From Prionace glauca (taxonomy: Eukaryota > Chordata > Chondrichthyes > Carcharhiniformes > Carcharhinidae), in contig CM075760.1 of NCBI GenBank assembly GCA_037974335.1, positions 21,489,291-21,553,290 on the forward strand: a stretch of DNA of 64,000 nucleotides, in the 5' to 3' direction. Both the position numbers and the translations under genes were made by a program. Under the pieces are notes generated by a model that worked only from the letters and a program-made list of their open reading frames with translations, did not search any database and was not told the origin of the DNA. How positions within the stretch are numbered: position 1 is the stretch's first letter; every line of letters starts with the position of its first letter. Positions 46,125 through 57,349 of this stretch are shown in pieces.

Positions 46125-47960
46125 AAATACACACACTGATAAAACTGCCCAAAACTGTCACAATTATACATACATACATAGGCGTACACACCCACACTCA
46201 CACACTCAGACAAACACTCATACACTCACTCTCACATACTCACACACTCACACACTCACTCTCACACACTCACACACTGCACAAACACACACTATACATT
46301 CACACACAATCACACACAAACTCACTCTCACACAGACACACACACACACATACACACACACACACTCACACATACAGACACACTACACACTCACACACTC
46401 ATTCACACACACACAAACACACACGCATACACATACTCATTCTCACACACACTCACACACACACACTGACACACTACACACTCTCACATACACACACTCA
46501 CACATACAGACACACTACACACTCACACACTCATTCACACACTCATACATACATACACACACACACACTCGCATACACACACACAGACACATGGACACAA
46601 TTGCACAAATACACATACTCATACATATGCACACGAATACAGAATGTTAATATACACACACAAACGCATACACATGCTCCCACACACAGAAATATAGACA
46701 GGTACATTCAAATACAGACACAGAATCTCACAATATACAATACACTCAAATACATACACAACAAAAACACATACATTCAGAAATACAAATGCACATTCAT
46801 GGATCAGAAGAACACACAATATACGCACAAACGAACTCAAACAAGCACGATCCCACAAATACACTAATGGACCACACACATACAAACAAATATACATGCA
46901 TACACAAATACTCTCTCTCCCTTTCTCTTTCACTCTCTCTGTCCCACACGCACCATCCACACACACACAAACACACACACACACATGCATGCACAAGGGG
47001 GCAGACACCCGCACACACAGACACGGACTTGTACAAGAAGGCACAAAACAAAACATGCACACAAATTATCAAATATGTACAAACGCCCGCAGAAACACAT
47101 GCAAACAGTCAAGTACACACTTACCTAAACATACGTGACTAGGTACACAGACACAAACACAAACACATACATGTGTACACACAATACGAACAGATAACAT
47201 GCATGCAGGTCCAAAACATACACAAACAGATACACACACTTAAACAAATGCATGTTCTCACACGTTCACGCTGAAATGAATACAGATATAGAGACCCACA
47301 ATGTTATACACATTATCACTTATACAGGGAAATACATGTAACAATATTAACACACTGTATATAGATAAACAGAGAGCAAAGCTTTTCACACAAACACGTG
47401 GATGCAAACATTTACATGCTCATACAGAACAGAACACCACGGAACACAATACTACACATGGAAACACAGGTATGTGCTGACACATTGTTAAAATAACTAT
47501 CAACACGGATTTACATGCACTAACATGTTAACAGATACACACACAAACACACGGAGGAACAGACACACACAGAAAGGGAAGGAAACATTACTCGAGTGAC
47601 AGAAATTCACACAGTGAAATAGGCAGAAACACGAGCACACGTTAAGAGTGGCATTAATAAATATACAGAGACTTCCCACAATAATAGTCATATATCCACA
47701 ATGTCTGAAGAATAAATTATACAAATTATACAAATTATCCACAATGTCTGAAGAATATATTATGCACACAGACACACAACTACACAAATCAACAAACACA
47801 GACAAATTAATCCCTCATACACACAGATTAACTCAGGACCAAAGATTAATGCAGCTCAAGAAGTGTTCACACACACACACACACACACACACAGTCTCAC
47901 ACATACACACACGCACACAGACACACATACACAATCTTAAATATAAACGGCAGGTAAATG
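46125..47960. repeat. CACA/CATA-rich degenerate tract in the CH4-TM1 intron
   Basis: Runs of CACACA, CATACA and ACACTCAC with drift. A 255-codon frame of Thr-His repeats crosses it and is rejected as coding. Local duplication: the block near 46380-46440 recurs near 46500-46560. Confidence 0.93.
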
Positions 47961-48498
47961 ATGAAAGTAAAATTTAAGTGTGAATTTGAATGGACATACA
48001 CACCGACAACTATCCCAATTCTCAAAACACCGCCAAACACGTTGAGAAACTGAAGTAAGCTCATGATTTACTAAACATTTCCACTGTAAATAAGCAAAGA
48101 TTGGAAATTACATCCCAGATCTTAAACAGCAGCATTCATAGTTTACAGATCAGTCACCATCTGTGGAAACAATCATTGACAGGGGAATGTTCCTCTCTAT
48201 CAGTCAAAACATTCTTCAATAAGCGTTCGTGGCAAATAGTTCAAAATGAACTGATTCTCAAGAAAACACCTCCAGTGCTTTCTGACATGGACTCTCCAAG
48301 GAATACCAACAAGGATCAGGTGTGAAAATAGTTATGGAGATCTGTTACTGAGTGTCCTGAATTTAACAGGAGATATATATTGAAAATTAAACATGAGAAT
48401 GAATGAACAGTTTATGAAGGAGAACAGGGAAAAGAAAACAATGAGATTCCCTGGATAAATAAAGTAATCTAATTTCATTTGCTGGTCTCCGCCCCCAG

Positions 48499-48626
48499 AC
48501 CCCACCGACCGCATCTGGATTGAAGACAGTGAGGATGATAACAGCAACATCTGGACAACCGCTTCCACATTCATCGTCCTGTTCTTCCTGAGCATTTTCT
48601 ACAGCACTGCCGTCACTCTGGTGAAG
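48499..48626 (+). CDS. IgM TM1 exon (membrane anchor)
   Basis: Acceptor TCTCCGCCCCCAG. Encodes an acidic spacer ([17 protein letters not shown]), then the transmembrane segment [20 protein letters not shown] and AVTLVK. The polar Thr/Ser face is the part known to contact the Ig-alpha/beta signalling partners in B-cell receptors. 128 bp, enters with two bases, ends with AAG|GTGAGA on a codon edge. Confidence 0.97.
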
Positions 48627-48760
48627 GTGAGATGATTCAATTCACTCACATTTCAAACTGGCAGAATGGATTTGAAAAATCTCTCAATGTTTCACTGATT
48701 AAAAACATTAATGTCTCGCATCAGAAACATCTGATTCAATATTGTCTCTTTATTTTACAG

Positions 48761-48769
48761 ATCAAATGA
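48761..48769 (+). CDS. IgM TM2 exon, last codons
   Basis: Acceptor TTATTTTACAG, then ATC AAA TGA, giving the cytoplasmic end VKIK of the membrane mu chain (mammalian mu ends KVK). The remaining exon is 3' untranslated. Confidence 0.93.
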   Translation: MK

Positions 48770-49230
48770 TGGGTTGAATTTTGGACGCTGAAGATTTCCC
48801 TCAGCTGATTATAAAGATATGTGAATGGCTCCAATACAATATCTGCTCTCGGTGAATCTATCAGTAAATTTCTCTCAGTTTATCATTCTGGATCTGTAAC
48901 TGAGGCAACATTAGACATTATTTGAGTTTTCAGTGTGAAAAGTACGAGTTTTTTTTTGTTATAATGTTATTGTGGTTAATAGTTTCCCCCCTAGTTTAAA
49001 ATTAATGTATAAATAATTTCTCATTCCTTATTCACCTTTGTTAATTCCTCTTTCTATTAATGATCTGTATTCTCTTTCTGTAACAGATGTACAAATATTG
49101 ACGGATTCTCTGTACATGTCTCCTGTTCTGAATGTGAACCTCGATCGCTATGTTCACTTTCGTAACTCTAAAAAGAACAATTTCGCTGTAAAATATTCTC
49201 TGAATTTTTAAATAAATTTTGAATAAAAAT
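48770..49230 (+). terminator. 3' UTR and polyadenylation signals of membrane mu
   Basis: AT-rich untranslated region ending in two overlapping-range hexamers AATAAA at 49211-49216 and 49222-49227. Confidence 0.8.
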
Positions 49231-49334
49231 TTAACCATCCCTGTCTTGGCTCAATTCCGTTCTCTTAAACCCATCAACTCCGCTCCATTTCCCTATGACA
49301 CGATTCCCCCCCACCCCTTTCCCAGATAGACATG

Positions 49335-49425
49335 TCCCCCCCAGTCATGGGTGGGATGTGGTTGAACTCAGGACCCTTTAGAGACAGAGTCACTGCGCCA
49401 CCCAGTGACCCACCCGTGTAAAGAC
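49335..49425 (-). mobile_element. tRNA-like SINE head, minus strand
   Basis: Complement of an A box and B box is visible around 'gttgaactcaggaccc' and 'tcactgcgccacccag'. Short and weak. Confidence 0.45.
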
Positions 49426-50135
49426 ACCTTCATCTCTGCCTTTTTCTGATCAAATCCAGAGACAGAATGAGTGAAGAATGAGGAGAACCTCAGTGAATTC
49501 AATTTAATTAGCATGAATGCATCTATCAATGCAAGTCATAAATTCACAAGCCTCGAACAATATTTCCCTTTGAATTTCACTTTCAAAAATATGGATATCG
49601 TTGTTTTAATTTATCCTAACAAATCTCCTCAGACCTGTTTCGCTATCGTTAAATTTACACAATGTCACTATCTGCCAGTGATTCACAACTACAGAGGGCA
49701 ACATGTTTGCGAGTCTGGGTAACTCAATGCCCACGCTTGGGCACTGGTTGTTGAAGTTTGAATATTGAACAAGATTGTCAGCAATTTAAGCTGGGAACAG
49801 GAGTTTGGCTGTTCCGTTAGCCGTTGTTATTAGCAGATACTTTACGTGAAATTTGACATTTAATTTGGCAATCTCGCATTTAACAAGTGAGATTGCACCT
49901 GGAGATTAAAATTGTCATAATATCACATTGCAATGTGTATGTTTGTGTCGTATTAGTAGCTGCTAACTGCTACTAACCCAAATATCAGCTACTAATCCCA
50001 TTTAGAATAGGAGTTGGTATAATTTTCTACACTCCGTAATTACAATCTTACACACTGGAACATGCTGAAGATTTTTTTTTAAAGTTTTCCAAGATGATTG
50101 CCCGAATTTCACTCTGATTCTATGAATATTGAAAA
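49426..50135. other. Unassigned spacer
   Basis: AT-rich, no gene recognised. An 83-codon frame at 49471 lacks any domain. Confidence 0.35.
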
Positions 50136-50137
50136 TA

Positions 50138-50595
50138 TAAACTATCAAGCACCTAGTATGGAAAGCATTAGCTCTGAGGAGTAGTTAAAGAGACTTGGTT
50201 TTTTTCTCACTGGAACGTCAAAGGCTGTGGAGTGACCTGATAGAAGTCTACAAGATGATGAAAGGCATGGACAGAGTGGATAGTCAGAAGCTTTTTCCCG
50301 GAGTGGGGAAAAAGTAGGGGACATAGGTTTCAGCTGTGAGGGGCAAGGTTGAGAGGAGATGTTCAAAGGCACTTTTGCTTTACACAGAGCGTGGTGGTGG
50401 TTGCCTGGAACTCGCTGACGGGGGAGGTAGTGAAGGCAGATACAATAATGGCGCAAATACATATTCACAAATGCATAAATGGGACACGAATGGAAGGATA
50501 TGGCCCTCGAACTGTAGGACGTTTCAATTAATTCAGGCAGAATGGTCGTTGTAGGCATGGAGGGCCAAAGGGCCTGTTCCTGTTCTTGTTCACCA
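50138..50595 (+). mobile_element. LINE 3' fragment (family D)
   Basis: Decayed C-terminal domain and 3' end: 'gaagtctacaagatgatgaa', 'catggacagagtggatag', 'cacagagcgtggtggtgg', then the tail 'agggccaaagggcctgttcc'. Confidence 0.78.
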
Positions 50596-51716
50596 TGGAA
50601 GGCTTCTGCAGAAAATGCAGATGTATGGGATTGGGAGTGATCTAGGGAATTGGATCAGGAATTGGCTGGTGGATAGGAGACAGAGGGTGGTGGTTGATGG
50701 TAAATATTCATCATGGAGTTCGGTTACAAGTGGTGTGCCTCAGGGATCTGTTTTGGGGCCACTGCTGTTTGTAATTTTTATTAATGATCTGGATGAGGGT
50801 ATAGTTGGGTGGATTAGTAAATTTGCTGATGACACCAAAGTCGGAGGTGTGGTAGATAGTGATAAAGGGTGTCATAGTTTGCAGGAGGACTTAGACAGGT
50901 TGCAGAGCTGGGCCGAGAGGTGGCGGTTGGAGTTTAATGCGGAAAAGTGTGAGGTAATTCACTTTGGTAGGAGCAACAGATGTGTCGAGTATAGGGCTAA
51001 CGGGAGGACTTTGAATAGTGTGGATGAGCAGAGGGATCTAGGTGTATGTGTACATAGATCCCTGAAAGTGGGGAATCAAGTAGATAAGGTTGCTAAGAAG
51101 GCATACGGTGTCTTGGCGTTTATTGGTAGGGGGATTGAATTTAGGAGTCACAGCGTCATGTTGCAACTGTACACAACTCTGATGCGGCCGCACTTGGAGT
51201 ACTGTGTGCAATTCTGGTCCCCACATTACAGGAAGGATGTGGAGGCTTTGGAGAGAGTGCAGAGGAGGTTTACCAGGATGTTGCCTGGTATGGAGGGGAG
51301 GTCCTATGAGGAGAGGCTGAGGGATTTGGGGTTGTTTTCGCTGGAAAGAAGGAGGCTAAGAGGGGATCTTATTGAAACATATAAATGATTAGAGGTTTAG
51401 ATAGGGTGGATAGTAATAGCCTTTTTCCTCTGATGGAGAAATTTAACACGAGGGGGCATGGCTTTAAAGTAAGGGGTGGTAGTTATAGGACGGATGTCAG
51501 GGGTAGGTTCTTTACCCAGAGGGTGGTGAGGGATTGGAATGCTCTGCCTGCTGCAGTTGTAAATGCGCCTCGTTTGGGGGCGTTTAAGAGATCCGTGGAT
51601 AGGTTTATGGACAAAAAAGGATTAGTTTAGGTTAGTGGGTCATTGTTTTTGTAACTGGTCGGCGCAACATCGTGGGCCGAAGGGCCTGTTCTGCGCTGTA
51701 ATGTTCTATGTTCTAT
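50596..51716 (+). mobile_element. Young 5'-truncated LINE (family B-like)
   Basis: The best-preserved LINE here. Frame 50615-51388 encodes RT from GSDLGNWIRNWLVDRRQ through SGVPQGSVLGPLLF, the catalytic FADDTK box, GWAERWRLEFNAEKCEV-like region (as LQSWAERWRLEFNAEKCEV), RDLGVCVHRSLKVG, RPHLEYCVQFWSPHYRK and [13 protein letters not shown]. The next frame, 51385-51630, gives the C-terminus to RFMDKKGLV. The two frames are separated by loss of one A in the ETYK-MI region near 51386. The 5' half (endonuclease, first RT blocks) is missing. The 3' end is 'gggccgaagggcctgttc' and an ATGTTCT repeat tail. Recent because coding blocks are nearly perfect. Confidence 0.92.
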
Positions 51717-52190
51717 GTTCCTGTGAGGAGAGGCTGAATAAACTAGGCTTGTACTCGTTAGAGGTTAGAAGAATCAGGGGAGATCTCATTGAGACGTATA
51801 AGATGATGAATGGAATGGATAGGATAGAGGTGGAGAGACTCTTCCCGCTCAGAAAGGATAGTAGGACAACGGGGCACAGCCTCAAGATAAAGCGGGGGGG
51901 GGGGCGGTTTAGAACGGAGTTGAGGAGGAACTTCTTCACTCAAAGGGTGGTGAACCTCTGGAATTCCCTGCCCGTTGAAGTGGTGGAGGCTGCCTCGCTA
52001 AATATTTTTAAGACGCGGGTTGATGGGTTTTTGATAAGAGAAGGGATTAAGGGTTATGGGGAGAGGGTGGGAAGGTGGAACTGAGCCACGACAGATCAGC
52101 CATGATGTTATTGAATGGCGGGGCAGGCTCGAAGGCTAGATGGCCTACTCCTGCTCCTTTTTCTTATGTTATGTTCTTATGTTCTTAATT
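51717..52190 (+). mobile_element. LINE 3' fragment (family A)
   Basis: C-terminal domain from EERLNKLGLYSLEVRRIRGD to VVEAASLNIFKTRVDGFL, then the 3' end 'cagatcagccatgatgtta' and a cttatgttatgttcttatg tail. It abuts the previous LINE's ATGTTCT tail, so one inserted at or beside the other's tail. Open for 149 codons because only a small part is present. Confidence 0.9.
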
Positions 52191-52795
52191 TACTCTTTTC
52201 CTTTGTGCTTATTGCAGCATCGGCTTTATGTTTTGAAACCTTCATCATCTTTATTCACATTGTGTCCATGCTGGACCAGAACAGAAGAGCTGCACAAATC
52301 ATTCCCATTTTGCAGCACATGGTCTTCAATTCTACATGTTAAGGTGATACAGTTCGAAGGGCTTGAAGGGCCCTATAGCTTTGCATCCACACTAATAATC
52401 ATATCCTGTTAAAGTGTTAAAAGATGCACTTTGGCAGAAAAATCAGGTACAGTTCTAACTGTGAGAGAACAATCAAGGGCACAAACCTCTGGGCTCATAG
52501 TTCTCAGGCAGAAACGTCGCCATATTAATCCTTATGGATTGTAAAGCGATTTGGAGAAAAAAAAATGATCAAAAGATGACATGGAGTGGTGACATTGTTC
52601 ATGACTTGAACACATAATCTGTTTATATATCGAAGCCTCAGTAAACTGAGAGTATTCCGTAACAGCAGGAATTAATGACAAGGGGAACATAATTTATCGC
52701 CCATGCTTCGTCTTAAAAACCCATGGTAAATTTTGCACTGAGTGGTGTCAGCACCGTATTGGAACGTGTCAGATGTATATCAGAAAAATCACATT
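52191..52795. other. Spacer with weak LINE traces
   Basis: About 52425-52550 ('atgcactttggcagaaaaat') may be an old RT C-terminal piece. The rest is unassigned. Confidence 0.35.
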
Positions 52796-52796
52796 T

Positions 52797-54740
52797 AGAA
52801 CAATGAACAAAGAACAATGAAAACTACAGCTAGGATCAGGCCCTTCGGACCCCCAAGCCTGCATCGACCATGCTGCCCAACTGAACGAAAACACCTTCTT
52901 CTTTTGGGTAACATATCCGGCTAATCCCATGCTGCAAATGCATTGTCAAGATGTCCCTTAAAATTCACTATCGTATCTGTTTCCCCTACCTCCCCAGGCA
53001 ACAAGTTCAAGGCATCCACCACTTTCAGTGTAAAAAAAAACTTGTTTCGTACATCTCCTTTAAACGTTAAACCTATACCTCTTCGGAATTGAATCTTCCA
53101 CTTTGAAAAAAAAAATCTGACTATTCACTCTGCCCATGCCCCACATAATCTTGTAGACATCTATCAGGTTGCCCCTCAACCTCCGTTGTTTCAGTGAAAA
53201 CAAATCAAGTTTCTCCTCATAGCTGGTGCCCTCCAAACAGGGAACATACTGGTAAATATTTTCTGGGCCCTTTCCAAAACGTCCATACTCTTCTGGTAGT
53301 GTGGTAACCAGAATTGAACACTATACTCTAAGTGTGACCAAACAAAAATTTTACAAAGCTGCAACATGACTTCCCAATTTTAAAATCAATGCCCCGGGTG
53401 ACGAAGACAGGAATGTGCCTTCTTGACTACCTTCTCTACCTGCATTGCCACTTCAGTGATTTGTATAGCCGTACACCGATCAATATTCCTTCTCAGTATT
53501 CTCCAGGGTTTTGCCATTTTCTGAATGTTTCCCATCTGTATTAGACCTTCCAAAATGAATTACCTCACATTTGCCCAGATTAAACTCAACTTTCCATCTC
53601 ACTGCCCAAGTCTCCAACCAATCTATATCCTGTTGTAACCTTTGATGGTCCTCATCACAAATCACAATGCCACCAGCATTTGTGTCATCTGCAAACTTAC
53701 TAATCTAACCAACTAGGTTTTCTCACAAATCATTCACTCACATTACAAGCAGCAAAGGTCCCAGCACTAATCCCTGAGGAACACTATTTGTCACAGCTCT
53801 CCATTTAGAAACACACCCATGTTCTGCTCCTCTCTGTATTCAATGGCCGATCCAGTTCTGTATCCACCTCATCAGCTCTTTGAGATTCGGTATGACTTCA
53901 TCCTTTGTACCAGTCTGGCATGACAGACCTTGTCAAAATATTCACTGAACCCCATGTAGAAAACACCCACTGCCCATAACTCATTAAACATCTTTGTCAC
54001 TTACTTTAAAAAAAAACCCGATCAAATTCGTTAAAATTAATAAAAAAAGACTAAGTTTCACATGTTTAATGATGCCTTTTCTTTTACTTCACAGGACATT
54101 CAGCCTACTTTGTTGACCAATAAGGGGCATACACACGGTGGGTAGTGTGAGGGCTGCTCTTGGATGTTGCTTCGAGAGTTGCCTAGTGCTTCACGTCGTT
54201 AGTGTATGCTTAAACTGGCGGGCAACACGAGAACTCGGTGACTATCACTGTTTGCTGTGCAGATTTGGGCCAGTGTCTGTGGGAGTTTACACATTCTTCC
54301 CGTAATTGAGTAGGTTTTCTCTGGGTGCTCCGCTTTCCTCCCACATCTCAAAAACGTGCTCTTAGGCTGATTGGTGCAACAAATTGTCCCTAAATTAGCC
54401 TCCCCTCAATCTTCCCCAATAGGTGTAGACAAAGATCATGGGTGGAGGAGGGAACTCAATGTTAAAATGGCAGCGCGGGCTTGTTGTGCCGGAGGGTCTG
54501 TTTCCCGTGCTGTGTTGTTCTTTGTTCTGATAAGACACGACCTCCCCTTCACAAAACCATGTTTCCTCTCGCTAATACGGCCACTTATTTACAAGTGGGA
54601 GTAAACCCTGTCTCGAAAAATCCTCTCCAATCAATTCCCGACCGCTGAAGTAAGGCTTACCGGCCTGTAATTATCTGGATTATCCTTGGTACCCTTCTTA
54701 AACAAAGGAAAAATACTGCCTATTCTCAAACCCTCTGTGA
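52797..54740 (-). mobile_element. Old LINE, minus strand (family C), with insertion
   Basis: Begins with a reversed 3' end ('aacaaagaacaatgaaaac', 'ggcccttcggaccccca'). The C-terminal region and RT follow in reverse: the minus frame 53480-53665 gives LQQDIDWLETWAVRWKVEFN and KCEVIHFGRSN, and the FADD-adjacent region lies near 53690. It continues past an insertion (54040-54535) to the reversed region near 54540-54740 ('ggcttaccggcctgtaatt'). Several interruptions. Confidence 0.82.
54040..54535 (+). mobile_element. LINE family B 3' end inserted in the minus LINE
   Basis: About 500 bp, the same 3' UTR found at 14.70-15.26 and 15.70-16.27 kb, including 'ttgttgaccaataaggggc', the SINE-like body 'gggtgctccgctttcctcc' and the tail 'tgtgttgttctttgttctg'. 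It splits the older minus-strand LINE. Confidence 0.82.
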
Positions 54741-54744
54741 CCTC

Positions 54745-54870
54745 CCCTGTAAGAAGTCTCACAACACCAGTTTAAAGTCCAATCGGTTTATTGGTAACAA
54801 AAGCCACTAGCATTCGGAGCGCTGCTCCTTCGTCAGGTAAGTGGGAGTTCTGTTCACAAACAGGACATAT
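54745..54870 (+). mobile_element. Interspersed repeat (family G)
   Basis: 'gtaagaagtctcacaacacc', 'agtttaaagtccaatcgg' and 'ggagcgctgctccttcgtc'. Relative of the element at 40.95 kb. Confidence 0.7.
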
Positions 54871-55540
54871 AAAGATTGGACAGCAATGGTTACTCTGTCA
54901 GCCGTGACCAGTGTTTATCTTCTGAGGTTGTTGATGCGTCTTTTCTCACTGGAGCACCAGAATTGTTGATCAATGAATCGAGCGACCTATGCTGCTCTTA
55001 CGAAAGCTTATTTCAGCAGCTGGAAGTGTCTGTTGTGATCCTCCTCACCTGAACAGATGCTCGGAATTTCTCTTACTTCCTCAACAGTCGTTTTTAAACT
55101 TCGGGGGTGTGGTCGGGACTGGTGAAACAAGTCAAAATGGCAGCTTGCCACACCCATCCCTCTCTACAGGCCGCGGATGTTCCACCAACCACCAGCAGCC
55201 AGGGGACGAAGCGGGCAAGAGGTGACACTGGGAAGAGCAGTAGCAGCAACGCCCGGGAGTGTTACAGTAGCACCTGGTGGCCGGGAAGGGAAATAACAGC
55301 AGCCTAAAGGTTTCCCCAGTCCAGCTGCTCAGAGAGACTGGGAAGGAAGGCTGTGTGCTTTGTCTTGAAATTTCAATTGATATGGCAAAGATCAGAATTA
55401 ATAGATTCTTGTTCAATAAATATATCTAAAATGTTGTGGCTCAAAGCTGGGAGGGTCGGAGCTGAGCTGCAAATCAACCTTGGCCTAATAGAATGGTGAA
55501 GGAGACTTGAGAGACCTCGTTATGTTTCCCATGTTGTGTC
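54871..55540. other. GC-richer unassigned block
   Basis: About 55020-55320 is GC-richer than its surroundings, with 'aaaatggcagcttgccac' and open frames of 66-94 codons that lack domains. It could be the 5' end of a retroposon or an old promoter. No splice or protein evidence. Confidence 0.35.
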
Positions 55541-55624
55541 CACAGTCGCTCCAGTAATGATAACCCCTAAAATTATACATTTTGTGGTGCCCCTGTGGCG
55601 TGCTGCGGGGTGGGGAGGGGGGCG

Positions 55625-55990
55625 ACACATTAGTTGGCACTGCTGCCTCACAGGGCCACGGACACATCCCCAGTTTGAAGGACTGTCTGTGGCAAAGTCT
55701 GCACGTTGTTCCCTTGTATGCATGGGTTTTCACCGGTTTCCTCAAACAGTCTCAAAGACGTGCTGGTTAGGTTTCATTGGCCATGCTAAATTCTCTCTCA
55801 GTGTAACCCAAACAGGCACTGGAGTGTGGTAACTAGGGGATTTTCACAGTAACTTCATTGCAGTGTTAATGCACGTCTACTTATGACATTAAGAGAATTT
55901 CATAGTAACTTCATTGCAGTGTAATGTACGCCTTACTTGAGACTATTAAGTACACATCTTAACTCATAAATAAACTTTAAAGAAAACTTT
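55625..55990 (+). mobile_element. tRNA-derived SINE, + strand
   Basis: 'cactgctgcctcacaggg', 'gcatgggttttcaccgg', 'gtgctggttaggtttcattg', then the 3' end 'aacttcattgcagtgttaatg'. The 3' end is partly duplicated (55850 and 55900). Confidence 0.8.
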
Positions 55991-56169
55991 AAAATGGGTG
56001 TTCATTTACTGAATCTGAGCTGCTTTCACTCATCCTACTCTAGGAGACAGTCACAGTCTTCTCAGAAGGAGTTTAAAGGAGGGATTGACCGGTGGTGTCT
56101 CTACCACCAATTTCCCACAGTAATCCCACCACAATATACAGCTAGAAGCATGACGTTTATTTTCAAATT

Positions 56170-57240
56170 ATATCATTGAGCAGAAATCCAGGAGAACTGG
56201 ATTAATTGTTGGATTATGCAGTGATATGTTATAGAGCAGAATCCAGCAGAGCTTGATTAATTATTGCATTACAGAGTGATATGTTACAGCGCAGAATCCA
56301 GGAGAACTGGATTAATTGTTGGATTACACAGTGATATATTATAGAGCAGAAATCCAGGAGAACTGGATTAATTGTTGGATTATACAGTGATATATTATAG
56401 AGCAGAAATCCAGGAGAAGTGGATTAATTGTTGGATTACACAGTGATATGTTTTAGAGCAGAATTCAGGAGAACTGGATTAATTGTTGGATTATGCAGTG
56501 ATATGTTATAGAGCAGAAGTCCAGGAGAGCTTGATTAATTATTGCATTACACGGTGATATGTTACAGCGCAGAATCCAGGAGAACTGGATTAATTGTTGG
56601 ATTACACAGTGATATATTAGAGAGCAGAAATCCAGGAGAACTGGATTAATTGTTGGATTATACAGTGATATATTACAGAGCAGGAATCCAGGAGAACTGG
56701 ATTAATTGTTGGATTATACAGTGATATGTTACAGAGCAGGAATTCAGGAGAACTAGATTAATTGTTGGATTATACAGTGATATGTTATAGAGCAGAATCC
56801 AGTAGAACTGGATTAATTGTTGGATTACACAGTGATATATTACAGAGCAGAAATCCAGTAGAACTGGATTAATTGTTGGATTATACAGTGATATGTTACA
56901 GAACAGTAATCCAGGAGAACTGGATTAATTGTTGGGATTAAATAGTGACATGTTACAGAGCAGAAATCCAGGAGAACTGGATTAATTGTTGGATTATGCA
57001 GTGATATGTTACAGAGCAGGAATCCAGGAGAACTGGATTAATTGTTGGATTACACAGTGATATGTTACAGAGCAGAATCCAGGAGAACTGGATTAATTGT
57101 TGGATTAGACAGTGACATGTTACAGAGCAGGAATACAGGAGAACTGGATTAATTGTTGGATTACACAGTGACATGTTACAGAACAAAAATCCAGGAGAAC
57201 TGGATTAATTGTTGGATTACACAGAGATATCTTATAGAGA
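56170..57240. repeat. 56-bp tandem array, about 19 copies
   Basis: Unit 'ccaggagaactggattaatt' plus 'gttggattacacagtgatatg' and 'ttacagagcagaa'. About 54-57 bp with small length changes, high similarity and no coding frame of interest. Confidence 0.93.
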
Positions 57241-57249
57241 AAAACCCAG

Positions 57250-57335
57250 TGTTTCCTCTGTTTGCTCCAGTTTTCTCCCACAGCCCAAAGTTAGTTGATT
57301 GGCCATGCTAAATTGAGTTCCGATTGGGAACGTTG
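57250..57335 (+). mobile_element. SINE body fragment
   Basis: 'ttttctcccacagcccaaag' and 'ttgattggccatgctaaatt' are from the SINE body. Confidence 0.65.
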
Positions 57336-57349
57336 ACGAGAGAAGCAAT

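Larger units (their letters stand above)
29522..49230 (+). other. IgM heavy-chain gene cluster
   Basis: A complete unrearranged unit: promoter, leader, V, D1, D2, J, CH1-CH4, TM1, TM2 and two polyadenylation sites, all in the same direction. V, D1, D2 and J lie within 1.7 kb, with gaps of about 310-350 bp between segments. The J-C intron is 10.3 kb. This is the elasmobranch arrangement, in which each cluster rearranges within itself. Every splice phase matches (each internal C exon begins with two bases and ends with one), and no exon has a stop. The product is mu heavy chain in two forms, secreted (CH4 tail) and B-cell receptor (TM). Confidence 0.97.

Noticed and set aside
46100-46867. 255-codon open frame on the + strand
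   Set aside because: Made of Thr-His repeats from a CACA tract inside the CH4-TM1 intron. No start context or domain.
51635-52084. 149-codon gene
   Set aside because: It is the C-terminal end of a family A LINE with its 3' tail just after it.
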